Source: JANMMJ01 sp964543235
Lineage (GTDB): Bacteria > Pseudomonadota > Alphaproteobacteria > Rhizobiales > Aestuariivirgaceae
Assembly (NCBI GenBank): GCA_964543235.1
Contig: CAZIXE010000008.1
Coordinates: 19,009 to 83,008, forward strand
Length of the DNA stretch: 64,000 nt
Reading direction: 5' to 3'
The notes under the pieces were generated by a model that saw only the letters and a list, made by a program, of their open reading frames with translations, searched no databases and was not told the DNA's origin. The position numbers and the translations under genes are program-made. Positions 7,722 to 15,717 of the stretch are shown here, in pieces (position 1 is the first letter of the stretch; the number at the start of each line of letters is the position of its first letter).

Positions 7722-8751
7722 GACCACTGAACCACCCACTCCCTGCCGCGGCCGCACCAGCGAGGCCGATCGCGGCGAACGCCTCGACCGCTGGCTGGCC
7801 AGGGCCTTCCCGGCGATCAGCCGCACCCGCTTCCAGTCCCTTATTGCGGAAGGCGCGGTGACTGTCGAGGGCAGGACCGTGACGGAGCCCCGCCACAAGC
7901 TCGCCGCCGGTGAGGAGATCACCGTCCGTTTCCCGGCAGCCCAGCCCGCCGCACCGCAGCCTCAGGCCATGCACCTGGCCATCGTCCATGAAGACGACGC
8001 CGTGCTCGTCATCGACAAGCCCCCGGGACTTGTTGTCCATCCCGGCGCCGGGCACAGCCAGGACACCCTCGTTAACGCCCTGCTGGCCCATTGCGGGACC
8101 AGCCTGTCCGGGATTGGCGGCATCAGGCGCCCAGGCATCGTGCACCGCCTGGACAAGGACACTTCGGGCCTCATGGTCGTGGCCAAGACCGACGCCGCCC
8201 ATCGCGGCTTGAGCGAACAGTTTGCCGCCCATGGCAGGGATGGCCGATTGGAGCGTGCCTATCTGGCATTCGTCTGGGGCATACCGGAGCGCCAAAAGGG
8301 AAAAATAGTCGCGAGTCTCAACCGTTCGCCGGCAAATCGCCAGAAAATTGCGGTGTCACGCAGTGCCACCGCGAAACCGGCCGTTACTCATTACGAGGTC
8401 GTGGAGACTTTTGGTTCCCTGGTCAGTCTGGTTCGCTGTCGTCTCGAAACCGGCAGGACCCATCAGATACGTGTGCACATGGCCCATATCGGCCATCCGC
8501 TGCTCGGCGACGCAACTTATGGAAAAAGCTACTGGTCATCTGTTCAGAAGCTGCCCCTGGCAGCGCAAACAGCCCTCAAGGACCTCCGCCGTCAAGCCCT
8601 TCATGCTGCCCTCTTGGGTTTCGAACACCCTGTTACGGGCCGCCCCTATCGTTTTGAGTCGCCCCTGCCGTCCGATCTGCAGGCCCTGCGTAATGCGCTC
8701 TGCCAAACCGTTGATCACGCCGCATGTAAAGGGAACGTGAACAGAAAGTGA
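7720..8751 (+). CDS. RluA/RluD-family 23S rRNA pseudouridine synthase
   Basis: The 343-aa enzyme isomerises uridine to pseudouridine in RNA, most likely in helix 69 of 23S rRNA as RluD does, or a related RluA-family site. An S4 RNA-binding domain (about residues 15-75, RLDRWLARAFPAISRTRFQSLI) precedes the catalytic domain with the motif HRLDKDTSGLMVVAKT; the catalytic aspartate is D145. The late RTHQIRVHMAHIGHPLLGDATYG block is also complete. The only ATG upstream of the S4 domain is at 7720, overlapping the start codon of the divergent membrane-protein gene, with no ribosome-binding site, so translation may be leaderless. Next gene downstream is rpoH, 106 bases away, as in many alphaproteobacteria. 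Confidence 0.92.
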   Translation: MTTEPPTPCRGRTSEADRGERLDRWLARAFPAISRTRFQSLIAEGAVTVEGRTVTEPRHKLAAGEEITVRFPAAQPAAPQPQAMHLAIVHEDDAVLVIDKPPGLVVHPGAGHSQDTLVNALLAHCGTSLSGIGGIRRPGIVHRLDKDTSGLMVVAKTDAAHRGLSEQFAAHGRDGRLERAYLAFVWGIPERQKGKIVASLNRSPANRQKIAVSRSATAKPAVTHYEVVETFGSLVSLVRCRLETGRTHQIRVHMAHIGHPLLGDATYGKSYWSSVQKLPLAAQTALKDLRRQALHAALLGFEHPVTGRPYRFESPLPSDLQALRNALCQTVDHAACKGNVNRK

Positions 8752-8857
8752 AACAGTCGACGTTACGGTTATCTTATTTTGCGCGCAATCATCGCTATAT
8801 TAATTTCCGGATGCGGCCTGGCTGCCCTGCCCGGATCGCTCCAGAAGGGGTTGTGAA

Positions 8858-9754
8858 ATGGCTCAGTTGCAGTTGCCGTCGGTCTCCAGCGAGGGCGGGC
8901 TTGCCCGCTATCTCCAGGAAATCCGGCAGTTTCCAATGCTCCAGCCGGACGAGGAGTATATGCTCGCCAAGCGCTGGAAGGAGCATGGCGACCGCGAGGC
9001 CGCCCACAAGCTGATCACCAGCCACCTGCGGCTCGTGGCCAAGATGGCCATGGGCTATCGCGGCTATGGCCTGCCGATTTCGGAAATCGTGTCGGAAGGC
9101 AATGTCGGCCTCATGCAGGCCGTCAAGCGCTTCGAGCCGGACAAGGGCTTCCGCCTTGCAACTTATGCCATGTGGTGGATCAAGGCCTCGATCCAGGAAT
9201 TCATCCTGCGCTCCTGGTCCCTCGTCAAGATGGGCACCACCGCCAACCAGAAGAAGCTGTTCTTCAACCTGCGCAAGGTGAAGAGCCAGATTCAGGCGCT
9301 TGAGGATGGTGATCTGCGTCCTGACCAGGTGAAGGAGATTGCCCGCCGCCTCGCCGTGCCGGAAGAGGACGTTGTTTCCATGAATCGCCGCCTGTCCGGC
9401 GACACCTCGCTCAATGCGCCGGTGCGTGCCGACAGCGAAGGTGAATGGCAGGATTGGCTGGTTGACGAAGCCGGCAGCCAGGAAGACATACTTGTCGAGA
9501 ACGAAGAAGCCAGCATGCGCCGCGAACTCCTCGCCGAGGCGCTCGACAAGCTGACCGACCGCGAACGCCGCATCTTCGAGGCCCGCCGCCTCCAGGACGA
9601 ACCGGCAACGCTCGAGGACCTGTCGCAGGAATTCGGCGTGTCGCGCGAGCGCATCCGCCAGATCGAGGTCAGGGCCTTTGAGAAAATCCAGAAGGCCGTG
9701 CGCAATGCCGCGCAGAAGGTGCTTCAGCCCAAGCCTGTGGCCCTGTCGCGCTGA
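8858..9754 (+). CDS. rpoH: RNA polymerase heat-shock sigma factor RpoH (sigma-32)
   Basis: The 298-aa protein directs RNA polymerase to heat-shock promoters. Region 2 is present (HLRLVAKMAMGYRGYGLPISE..., then FRLATYAMWWIKASIQEFI), followed by the RpoH box QKKLFFNLRK (about residues 130-139) that distinguishes sigma-32 from RpoD, and a region 4 helix-turn-helix (TLEDLSQEFGVSRERIRQIEVRAFEKI). Length is normal. The ATG has AGAAGGGG upstream. In the 106-base leader a TATATT at 8796-8801 could be a -10 element, but no good -35 sits at the right distance. It converges on the CAP-domain gene with three bases between the two stops. Confidence 0.97.
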   Translation: MAQLQLPSVSSEGGLARYLQEIRQFPMLQPDEEYMLAKRWKEHGDREAAHKLITSHLRLVAKMAMGYRGYGLPISEIVSEGNVGLMQAVKRFEPDKGFRLATYAMWWIKASIQEFILRSWSLVKMGTTANQKKLFFNLRKVKSQIQALEDGDLRPDQVKEIARRLAVPEEDVVSMNRRLSGDTSLNAPVRADSEGEWQDWLVDEAGSQEDILVENEEASMRRELLAEALDKLTDRERRIFEARRLQDEPATLEDLSQEFGVSRERIRQIEVRAFEKIQKAVRNAAQKVLQPKPVALSR

Positions 9755-9757
9755 AAC

Positions 9758-10351
9758 TTACGGCTGTACGAAGAAGGTGGTGGCAATCGGTTCCGACCAG
9801 AAGATCTGAACCGACCACAACTCGTCGCCGCGCTGCACAACCCCGGTCGAGACATAGGCGTAGCGGCCATTGAGCAGGTTGCGGCGATGGCCAGAGGACT
9901 CGACCCACGATTGAAACAGCTTTTGGGCCTTGCGCCGGTCGGCCGGCCCCTGCCGCCGGTCGCTGGCCGCATTCTCCCCGCTCGCCCACGCCATATTGTC
10001 GGCATGGAAGAAGGCCTTGAACCGCGCCCTGAAGTCATGGCCGGTGCGTGACCGGTGCGACGACTTTCCCGCCAGCATCATGTCGATCGCCTGCACCCGC
10101 GCCGCATCACGCATCGCCCCGTCGGCGGCGAGGCCGGGCCGCCGGTTCTTCTTGCGGTAACTGCTCGCCAGCCCGTTGAGATAGGCCTCGAGATCCTCCC
10201 GGAACTGAACCCCGGCAGGCGGGTCCGCCGCCAGCCGGCTGACATAGGCACGATAGCCGCTCGCGTCCTGGGCTCGCACCTGTCCCACCGGCACTGCTAG
10301 CGCAAGTAGCAAAAGGCACGCGAAGATGGGCAGCAAAGGAAAACGCGGCAC
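9758..10351 (-). CDS. Secreted CAP-domain (SCP/PR1-like) protein
   Basis: The 197-aa product has a clear signal peptide (hydrophobic LPIFACLLLLALAVPVG followed by VRAQ) and a single CAP domain of about 150 residues. The family hallmarks are visible: HRSRTGHDF, the WASGENAA signature near residue 123, and FQSWVESSGHRRNLLNGRY with the conserved histidine, then VQIFWSEP at the end. Bacterial CAP proteins act outside the inner membrane; their ligands or activities are mostly unknown. It ends three bases from the rpoH stop on the opposite strand and is not part of an operon. Confidence 0.88.
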   Translation of the reverse strand: MPRFPLLPIFACLLLLALAVPVGQVRAQDASGYRAYVSRLAADPPAGVQFREDLEAYLNGLASSYRKKNRRPGLAADGAMRDAARVQAIDMMLAGKSSHRSRTGHDFRARFKAFFHADNMAWASGENAASDRRQGPADRRKAQKLFQSWVESSGHRRNLLNGRYAYVSTGVVQRGDELWSVQIFWSEPIATTFFVQP

Positions 10352-10493
10352 TGTGACCCCCAGGAAGTAGCGGCTGGAGGCAATGTGTTGTCAACCATTT
10401 GCGGCAAAAAGGCGGGCACAGGGCCGCTTAACTTTACCCGAATTTGAACCATCGTCGCCATCTATGGACAGGGTGGAGAGGCGCGGAAAACAA

Positions 10494-12491
10494 ATGGCGG
10501 GTCGAACGGCCATTATCCCTCACTGGTGGAAATCGGTGGTCACGCTCGCCGCCCTGGGCGCGATCATCGTGGCGGCCGGCGTGGGCCTCGTGTCCCGCAC
10601 CACCGAGCGCATGCTCCGCGAGGACGCCCGTCTCGAAGTCGCCAACTGGTCCGCCCATCTCGTCCGCAACGTTCCTGATTTCGCCGCCATCCTGGCCGGC
10701 AACCCGCCTTCCAGCGAGGCCCTGGCCCACTTCGAACTGTCGCGCGAGCTCGGCCGCGTCTACCAGTTCAAAATCTACGATCGCGACGGCAAGCTTCACG
10801 TGCGCTCCGACCAGCTCGGCATGGCCAACACCTACAGCGCCAACCTGTTCCAGCAGAACCGGGATGCCGCCGGCCGCCTCTCCCGCGGCGAGACCCTGGT
10901 GCGGGTCGGCAAGGAAATCCGTGCCGGGGAGGCCCGTCACTTTGCCGAGGCCATCGTCCCGATCGTCGCTGCCGGCCGGCCGATCGGCTATCTGCAGGTG
11001 CTCCTCTCCCAGGACCAGCGCCGCGCCCTGCTGCTGTCTGCCGCCACCGAAGGCGCCATCACCGTGGGCCTGCTCCTGGCGCTCGGGCCGGTATGGGGCT
11101 TCTGGTACCGCACCCGCCAGAAACGCACGATGGAGCGCAAGCTCGACTACATCTCCACCCACGATCCCCTAACCGGGCTGATGAACCGCGCCGCCTGGCT
11201 GACGCATTTCAGCGAGGCTGCCGGCCGGCTTTCGCCCGACCAGCCGGTCCTCACCGTCCTGGCGATCGAGCTGAGCGGCATCCGGCTCGCCAACGAATCC
11301 CTCGGCAATGCTGCCGGCGATCACATCCTCAAGGTCAGTGCCGAGCGGCTGGCCGAAGCCGCCGGGCCCGGCAGCTTCCTGTCGCGCATCGGCAGCAACC
11401 AGTTCGGGGTCATCGCCGCCCCCTTTGCCGATCCGATCGCTGTCGCCGCTCTCGCCCACGACGTCGTCAAGTGCCTGTCCCAGCCGGTGCAGTTCGGCGA
11501 GTCGCGGCTCAACGTCACCGTCACCATCGGCGTCGCCCTGACCCCCATCGACGGCACCGACCAGATGCAGCTGGTCAAGGCGGCCGAGATCGCCGCCACC
11601 ACCGCCCATGCCGCCGGCCGCAACACCTACCGCTTCTTCGACGCTCAGGTTGAGAAGGACTCAGAGCGCAAGCGCAGCCTCGAGCGTTTCGCCGCCACCG
11701 CCATCGAGCACGAGGCGCTCGACCTTCACTACCAGCCGATCATCGGCCTCAAGGATGGCCGCATCAAGGGCTTCGAGGCGCTGCTCCGCGTCACCCATCC
11801 CGAACTCGGCCCGCTCTCGCCGGCCGAATTCGTTGCCGCCGCCGAGCGCTCCGGCGACATCGACCGCATCGGCGCCTGGAGCCTCGAGCAGGCCTGCCGC
11901 ATCGCCAGCCAGTGGCCCGATACGCTGACCCTCGCCGTCAACCTGTCGCCCGCCCAGTTCAACTCCGGCAAGCTTGTCGCCAGTTTGCGCCGCGCCATCG
12001 AGATCACCCGCTTTCCGGCCTACCGGCTGGAGCTTGAGATCACCGAAGGCATCATGATGGGCGATGCCGAGTTCATTCACACTCAGTTGCACACCCTCCA
12101 GGAGATGGGCGTGCGCGTTGCCCTCGACGATTTCGGCACCGGCTATTCCAGCCTCTCCTATCTCTGGAAGTTCCCCTTCTCGCGCATCAAGATCGACCAG
12201 TCCTTCGTGCGCCAGATCGGCGAGTCCCATACCGCCGAAGGCATCATTTCGACTATCATTTCGCTTGGCCGTTCGATCGGCGTGCCGCTCACCGCCGAAG
12301 GCATCGAAACCGCCGGGCAGCTCGCCTATCTCCGCCACGCCAGATGTGAGGACGGCCAGGGCTATCTCTTCAGCCGCCCGGTGCCTGCCACCGAGCTTGC
12401 CGCCCTGATCCTCAGGGACTTCTCGAGCCTGCTGCCGGGGCGCCGCCGCAAGACCGAGGTCCACCCACACAAGACGGGCGCGGCGGCCTGA
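10494..12491 (+). CDS. Membrane cyclic-di-GMP phosphodiesterase with degenerate GGDEF
   Basis: The 665-aa protein has an N-terminal membrane helix (about 13-32), an extracytoplasmic domain of about 150 residues, a second helix near 183-200, a GGDEF-fold domain and an EAL domain. The cyclase signature is lost: residues 300-304 read GSNQF in place of GGDEF, so this domain can hardly make cyclic-di-GMP and may instead bind GTP or dimerise. The EAL motif (428-430, FEALLR) and the DDFGTGYSSLSYL loop are intact, so the protein is most likely a phosphodiesterase that hydrolyses cyclic-di-GMP. I start at 10494, where GGAGAGG lies upstream; earlier in-frame ATGs at 10383 and 10464 are less likely because they add a charged non-conserved leader. 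It is monocistronic. Confidence 0.85.
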   Translation: MAGRTAIIPHWWKSVVTLAALGAIIVAAGVGLVSRTTERMLREDARLEVANWSAHLVRNVPDFAAILAGNPPSSEALAHFELSRELGRVYQFKIYDRDGKLHVRSDQLGMANTYSANLFQQNRDAAGRLSRGETLVRVGKEIRAGEARHFAEAIVPIVAAGRPIGYLQVLLSQDQRRALLLSAATEGAITVGLLLALGPVWGFWYRTRQKRTMERKLDYISTHDPLTGLMNRAAWLTHFSEAAGRLSPDQPVLTVLAIELSGIRLANESLGNAAGDHILKVSAERLAEAAGPGSFLSRIGSNQFGVIAAPFADPIAVAALAHDVVKCLSQPVQFGESRLNVTVTIGVALTPIDGTDQMQLVKAAEIAATTAHAAGRNTYRFFDAQVEKDSERKRSLERFAATAIEHEALDLHYQPIIGLKDGRIKGFEALLRVTHPELGPLSPAEFVAAAERSGDIDRIGAWSLEQACRIASQWPDTLTLAVNLSPAQFNSGKLVASLRRAIEITRFPAYRLELEITEGIMMGDAEFIHTQLHTLQEMGVRVALDDFGTGYSSLSYLWKFPFSRIKIDQSFVRQIGESHTAEGIISTIISLGRSIGVPLTAEGIETAGQLAYLRHARCEDGQGYLFSRPVPATELAALILRDFSSLLPGRRRKTEVHPHKTGAAA

Positions 12492-12579
12492 CGCCGGCGC
12501 TTTGTTGCCGCCCGGCTGCCGGACGTTGAATTTGCGCGCCTGCCGTGAAATGCTGCCGCATGCTCCGGGGAGGAAATTC

Positions 12580-13371
12580 GTGGCCATGCGCAACCTGCCA
12601 GTAATCGCAGCCTTCACGCATGCCGTTCGCTCGGTGCGCAACAACATCGCCTTCGCCTTCACCATCAGCTGGCCGGTCTATGCCGCGCTGATACCTATCG
12701 TCCTCGGCGGCACTCTGCTGATCCATTTCGTCTCCGGCGGCGATCCCCGCAACGCCCCCTTTGCCGTCTCGGCGCTATCGGCGATCATGGCCTTTGCCAC
12801 GCTTGTCGCCTTTTCCATCATTGCCGTGCGCTGGCACCGCTACATCCTGCGCGACGAATTGCCGGCCGGCAAGTCGCCGCTCGCCCTCGAGCCCGAGGCC
12901 TGGCGCTATACCTCGGCGGTGATCGCGCTGGTGCTCATGGTCTTCGCGATGATCCTGGCGGTGGCGACGGTCCTGGCGCTCCTCAGCTTCGGCAGCGGCA
13001 CCGTCAACCCCCTGCTCATCGTCCTGGCCACCGCCTCCGCACTGGTCATCGGCGTGGTGGTCATGCGCCTCAGCGTTCGCCTTCCCGCCATTGCCCTCGG
13101 CCGCACCGACTTCGGCTTCAGTGACGCCTGGCAGGCGACTACCCGCAACAACGGCGCGTTCCTCGGCTTCACGCTGCTGAACTCGGTCGTGGTCATCGGC
13201 GCCGGCCTTGCCGCCGAAGCCGTCGGCGCCGGCCTTGCCCAGCTCGGGTCCGGTCTCGGCCTTGCACTCGGCGTGCTGATCCAGCTGGCCGCCAACTGGA
13301 TCGTCACCATGTTCAGTTCCTCAGTGCTCACCAGCCTCTACGGCTTTTTCGTTGAAGGCCGCGATTTCTGA
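12580..13371 (+). CDS. Multi-spanning inner membrane protein, unknown function
   Basis: The 263-aa protein has about six hydrophobic segments (for example FTISWPVYAALIPIVLGGTLL, AIMAFATLVAFSIIAVRW, ALVLMVFAMILAVATVLALL, LIVLATASALVIGVVVM and two near the C-terminus), with no recognisable catalytic motif. The pattern, including a WHRYILRDE loop after the second or third helix, resembles unassigned alphaproteobacterial membrane proteins. I prefer the GTG at 12580 because GGGGAGG lies six bases before it; the ATG six bases later is the alternative. Its TGA abuts the TGA of the minus-strand gene, forming TGATCA. Confidence 0.7.
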   Translation: MAMRNLPVIAAFTHAVRSVRNNIAFAFTISWPVYAALIPIVLGGTLLIHFVSGGDPRNAPFAVSALSAIMAFATLVAFSIIAVRWHRYILRDELPAGKSPLALEPEAWRYTSAVIALVLMVFAMILAVATVLALLSFGSGTVNPLLIVLATASALVIGVVVMRLSVRLPAIALGRTDFGFSDAWQATTRNNGAFLGFTLLNSVVVIGAGLAAEAVGAGLAQLGSGLGLALGVLIQLAANWIVTMFSSSVLTSLYGFFVEGRDF

Positions 13372-13881
13372 TCAGCGCGCAAAGCCCGGCGTGAAATCGG
13401 CGATTTCTCCGGCCTCGAGGATCTGCGCCTTCGCGGCACGCCCGCCCGCCTCATAGCCTTCCGGCAGATGGGCGATGCCGGCCCGCGGCAGATACAGTTT
13501 CCCACCGCAGAAGAAATAGTAGACCGCCGTCTTGCGCACCACCGCAAACGGCGAATCGATGTCGACGAAAGCGTGGCGGTTGTAGTCGAACCGGGTCTCG
13601 ACGATACCGTAGTCGCGGCGGCTGGCAGCGCTGAACCTCAGCTCGTTCCGACCCGATTCGCCGGCGTCGATGCGCAGGATCGTGTGCACCCGCCCGTCCT
13701 TCTCCCGGTAGATCTGCCACACCCCGCCTTCCGTGGACTGAACATCGCGGACCTCCCGCTCCACCACGCGTAACTCCCCGAGCGGCTCTTCGAGCCGCCG
13801 CGTGATCGCGTCGAGGTCGCAAGCCTGCGCCACCGGCAGGGCCAGCAGCAGCGCGATGAAAGCCGGCGCGCTGCGCATCAT
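13372..13881 (-). CDS. Small exported protein of unknown function
   Basis: The 169-aa product begins with a signal peptide (MMRSAPAFIALLLALPVAQA) and a cysteine right after the probable cleavage site (ACDLDAIT). The rest contains beta-rich segments with many charged and aromatic residues (GGVWQIYREKDGRVHTILRID, FDYNRHAFVDIDSPFAVVRKTAVYYFF). I recognise no family. It overlaps the upstream EamA transporter gene by four bases and is surely translated from the same mRNA. A second cysteine (FFCGG) could pair with the first. The alanine-cysteine context might suggest a lipoprotein, but the lipobox is poor. Confidence 0.7.
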   Translation of the reverse strand: MMRSAPAFIALLLALPVAQACDLDAITRRLEEPLGELRVVEREVRDVQSTEGGVWQIYREKDGRVHTILRIDAGESGRNELRFSAASRRDYGIVETRFDYNRHAFVDIDSPFAVVRKTAVYYFFCGGKLYLPRAGIAHLPEGYEAGGRAAKAQILEAGEIADFTPGFAR

Positions 13882-14786
13882 GGTGACTGCGCCGCCACCG
13901 CACCGGCGCGCAGGCGGCTGACTGCGATGCCGGCGAGTATAAGCGCGAGTCCGATCCCGACATTGAGCGCCAGCGGTTCGCCCAGTGTCACGGCGCCGAA
14001 ACCCAGCGCATAGACCGGAACCAGGTAGTTGGAATAGGCCACGAAGCTGACCCCGCAATTGCGCACGATGCGATACATCATGAGCGTGGCGATTCCGGTG
14101 GGCAGGATGCCAAGCCCGATCACCGAAAGATAGGCAGGCGCGTAATCGCTGGCCAGCCCGGCAGGCGCAGCCGCCGCGGCAAACACCAGGCCGAACGCAC
14201 CGCCGCACAGGCAGACCGCGGCCGCCTGCGGCACCGGCTCCGCGTAAGGGATGCGCCGCGCAAAGATGCCGTGCACGGCATAGCACAGGCAGCCCGCGAT
14301 GATCGCGATTTCTCCCTTGAGCGCCTGCCACTCCTGGGAAATTCCCGCCAGCCCGCCAACACCCAGCACGATCATCAGTCCTGCAAAACCGACCACGAAG
14401 CCGATGGCCTTCATCAGCGTCAGCCGCTCGTCCGGCAGCCAGAAATGCGCCAGTACGATCACCATGAGCGGAATCGCTCCCATCAGCACGCCGGACAGGC
14501 CTGATGTCACATATTGCGTGCCCCACGAGATGAGGAAGAACGGGGCAGCATGGCCGATGATCCCGAGCCACGAGAACCAGCCCCACAGCCTGGCATGGCG
14601 CGGCAAGGCATGGCCGGCCGTGACCGCAAAGCCCAGCAGGAGAATGCCGGCAATGGCCAGCCTGAGCGCCATCACCCAGGCCGGATCGAGATGCGTGACC
14701 GCCACCTTGGTCATGGCGAATGACGAACCCCACGCCACGACAAGTCCGGCGAGCAGCATCCAGTCGCGAAGTTGGGGAGGGCGCAT
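13878..14786 (-). CDS. EamA/DMT-superfamily transporter
   Basis: The 302-aa protein has ten predicted membrane helices arranged as two EamA repeats, typical of the drug/metabolite transporter superfamily. Characteristic segments are the first-helix VVAWGSSFAMTKVAV and FLISWGTQYVTSGLSGVLMGAIPLMV near the end of the first repeat, and YSNYLVPVYALGFGAVTLGEPL in the second. Members export amino acids, metabolites or drugs; the substrate cannot be told. It is the first gene of a two-gene unit with the small exported protein, whose start it overlaps (ATGA). Confidence 0.88.
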   Translation of the reverse strand: MRPPQLRDWMLLAGLVVAWGSSFAMTKVAVTHLDPAWVMALRLAIAGILLLGFAVTAGHALPRHARLWGWFSWLGIIGHAAPFFLISWGTQYVTSGLSGVLMGAIPLMVIVLAHFWLPDERLTLMKAIGFVVGFAGLMIVLGVGGLAGISQEWQALKGEIAIIAGCLCYAVHGIFARRIPYAEPVPQAAAVCLCGGAFGLVFAAAAAPAGLASDYAPAYLSVIGLGILPTGIATLMMYRIVRNCGVSFVAYSNYLVPVYALGFGAVTLGEPLALNVGIGLALILAGIAVSRLRAGAVAAQSP

Positions 14787-14977
14787 GACTGGCCCTGCCT
14801 AGCGTTATGGCATATGGACGGTCAATCGCCCGTGCCAATTCCGCACAGGTTTCTGTGGCGCAAACAACACATCCCATTTTCGCCACACGCCTGCCCTTTT
14901 CGGGCCAGTCAAAAGTCACTTCCGACAACTAGCTTCAAATCAGTCTTACGGATTTGCTTTGTGTGTAGGAGGGTTTG

Positions 14978-15553
14978 ATGAACAAGATGATCCGGATCGC
15001 GTTGCTGGGCTCGGCCATGATGCTGGGATTTGCGACGGCCTCGCAGGCCGCCGATCCCTATACGCCGCCGGTGGCCGCCGAGACGCCGCAGGACTACGCC
15101 AACATGGGCTGGTATCTGCGCGGCGATATCGGCTGGTCGTTCCTGCGCTGGAGCGGCGGTGACGACGACAGCGCCGTCAGCCTCGGCGGCGGCGTCGGCT
15201 ACCAGTTCAACGACTACCTGCGCTCCGATCTCCGCGTCGACTGGGCCGGCGATTATGACATCGGCGGCGGTGCCGACATGAATGTCACCACCATTCTCGG
15301 CAACCTCTATCTCGATGTGCCGACCGGCACGATGATTACCCCCTATGTCGGCGGCGGCGTCGGTTATGGCTGGGCCAGTGTCGATGGCGGCAGCGACGAC
15401 AGTGGTGTTGCCTGGTCGCTCATGGCCGGCGCCTCGATCGACCTGTCGCAGTCAGCGGCCATCGATATCGGCTACCGCTTCCGCGATCTGGCGGTTTCGG
15501 GGGACAACCCCCTCGAACACCAGATCCTGACGGGCCTGCGCTTCAAGTTCTGA
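14978..15553 (+). CDS. Small outer-membrane beta-barrel protein (Omp25/31-like)
   Basis: The 191-aa product carries a signal peptide (MNKMIRIALLGSAMMLGFATASQA) and then alternating strands with glycine and aromatic residues, ending with phenylalanine (LRFKF), the usual recognition end for barrel assembly by BamA. The segments YLRGDIGWSFLRW, VGYQFNDYLRSDLRVDW and DIGYRFRDL match the eight-stranded porin-like family that includes Brucella Omp25/Omp31 and RopB. AGGAGGG lies five bases before the ATG at 14978; a TTG three bases earlier is not needed. A strong hairpin terminator follows the gene. Role is probably structural in the outer membrane. Confidence 0.88.
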   Translation: MNKMIRIALLGSAMMLGFATASQAADPYTPPVAAETPQDYANMGWYLRGDIGWSFLRWSGGDDDSAVSLGGGVGYQFNDYLRSDLRVDWAGDYDIGGGADMNVTTILGNLYLDVPTGTMITPYVGGGVGYGWASVDGGSDDSGVAWSLMAGASIDLSQSAAIDIGYRFRDLAVSGDNPLEHQILTGLRFKF

Positions 15554-15583
15554 GACTCGATCGAGAGTTCTCGGGTGCATCAG

Positions 15584-15612
15584 GCGGCAGTGAACCACTT
15601 CACTGCCGCTTA
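15584..15612 (+). terminator. Strong hairpin terminator after the outer-membrane protein gene
   Basis: An 11-bp perfect stem (GCGGCAGTGAA with TTCACTGCCGC) closes a four-base loop CCAC, 30 bases after the stop, followed by TTAAT. The poly-T tract is weak, but stem length and position fit an intrinsic terminator. Confidence 0.7.
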
Positions 15613-15646
15613 ATGCTGCCATTTCGCCGCAGTTGCAAAGTTCCGT

Positions 15647-15692
15647 CCGGTGAGGCATAAGCCGCGCCGGGCTAGCCCTCCCCACCGAGGGC
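15647..15692 (+). promoter_or_regulatory. Candidate serC leader RNA (two tandem hairpins)
   Basis: Two hairpins precede serC: CCGG..GGC-ATAA-GCC..CCGG at 15647-15670 with an internal loop, and GCCCTC-CCCACC-GAGGGC at 15675-15692, ending ten bases before the GGAAGG ribosome-binding site. A conserved serC RNA motif upstream of this gene is known in alphaproteobacteria; whether this sequence matches its covariance model is not verified. Confidence 0.4.
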
Positions 15693-15717
15693 CGGTCCAT
15701 CTGGAAGGATGGAAACC

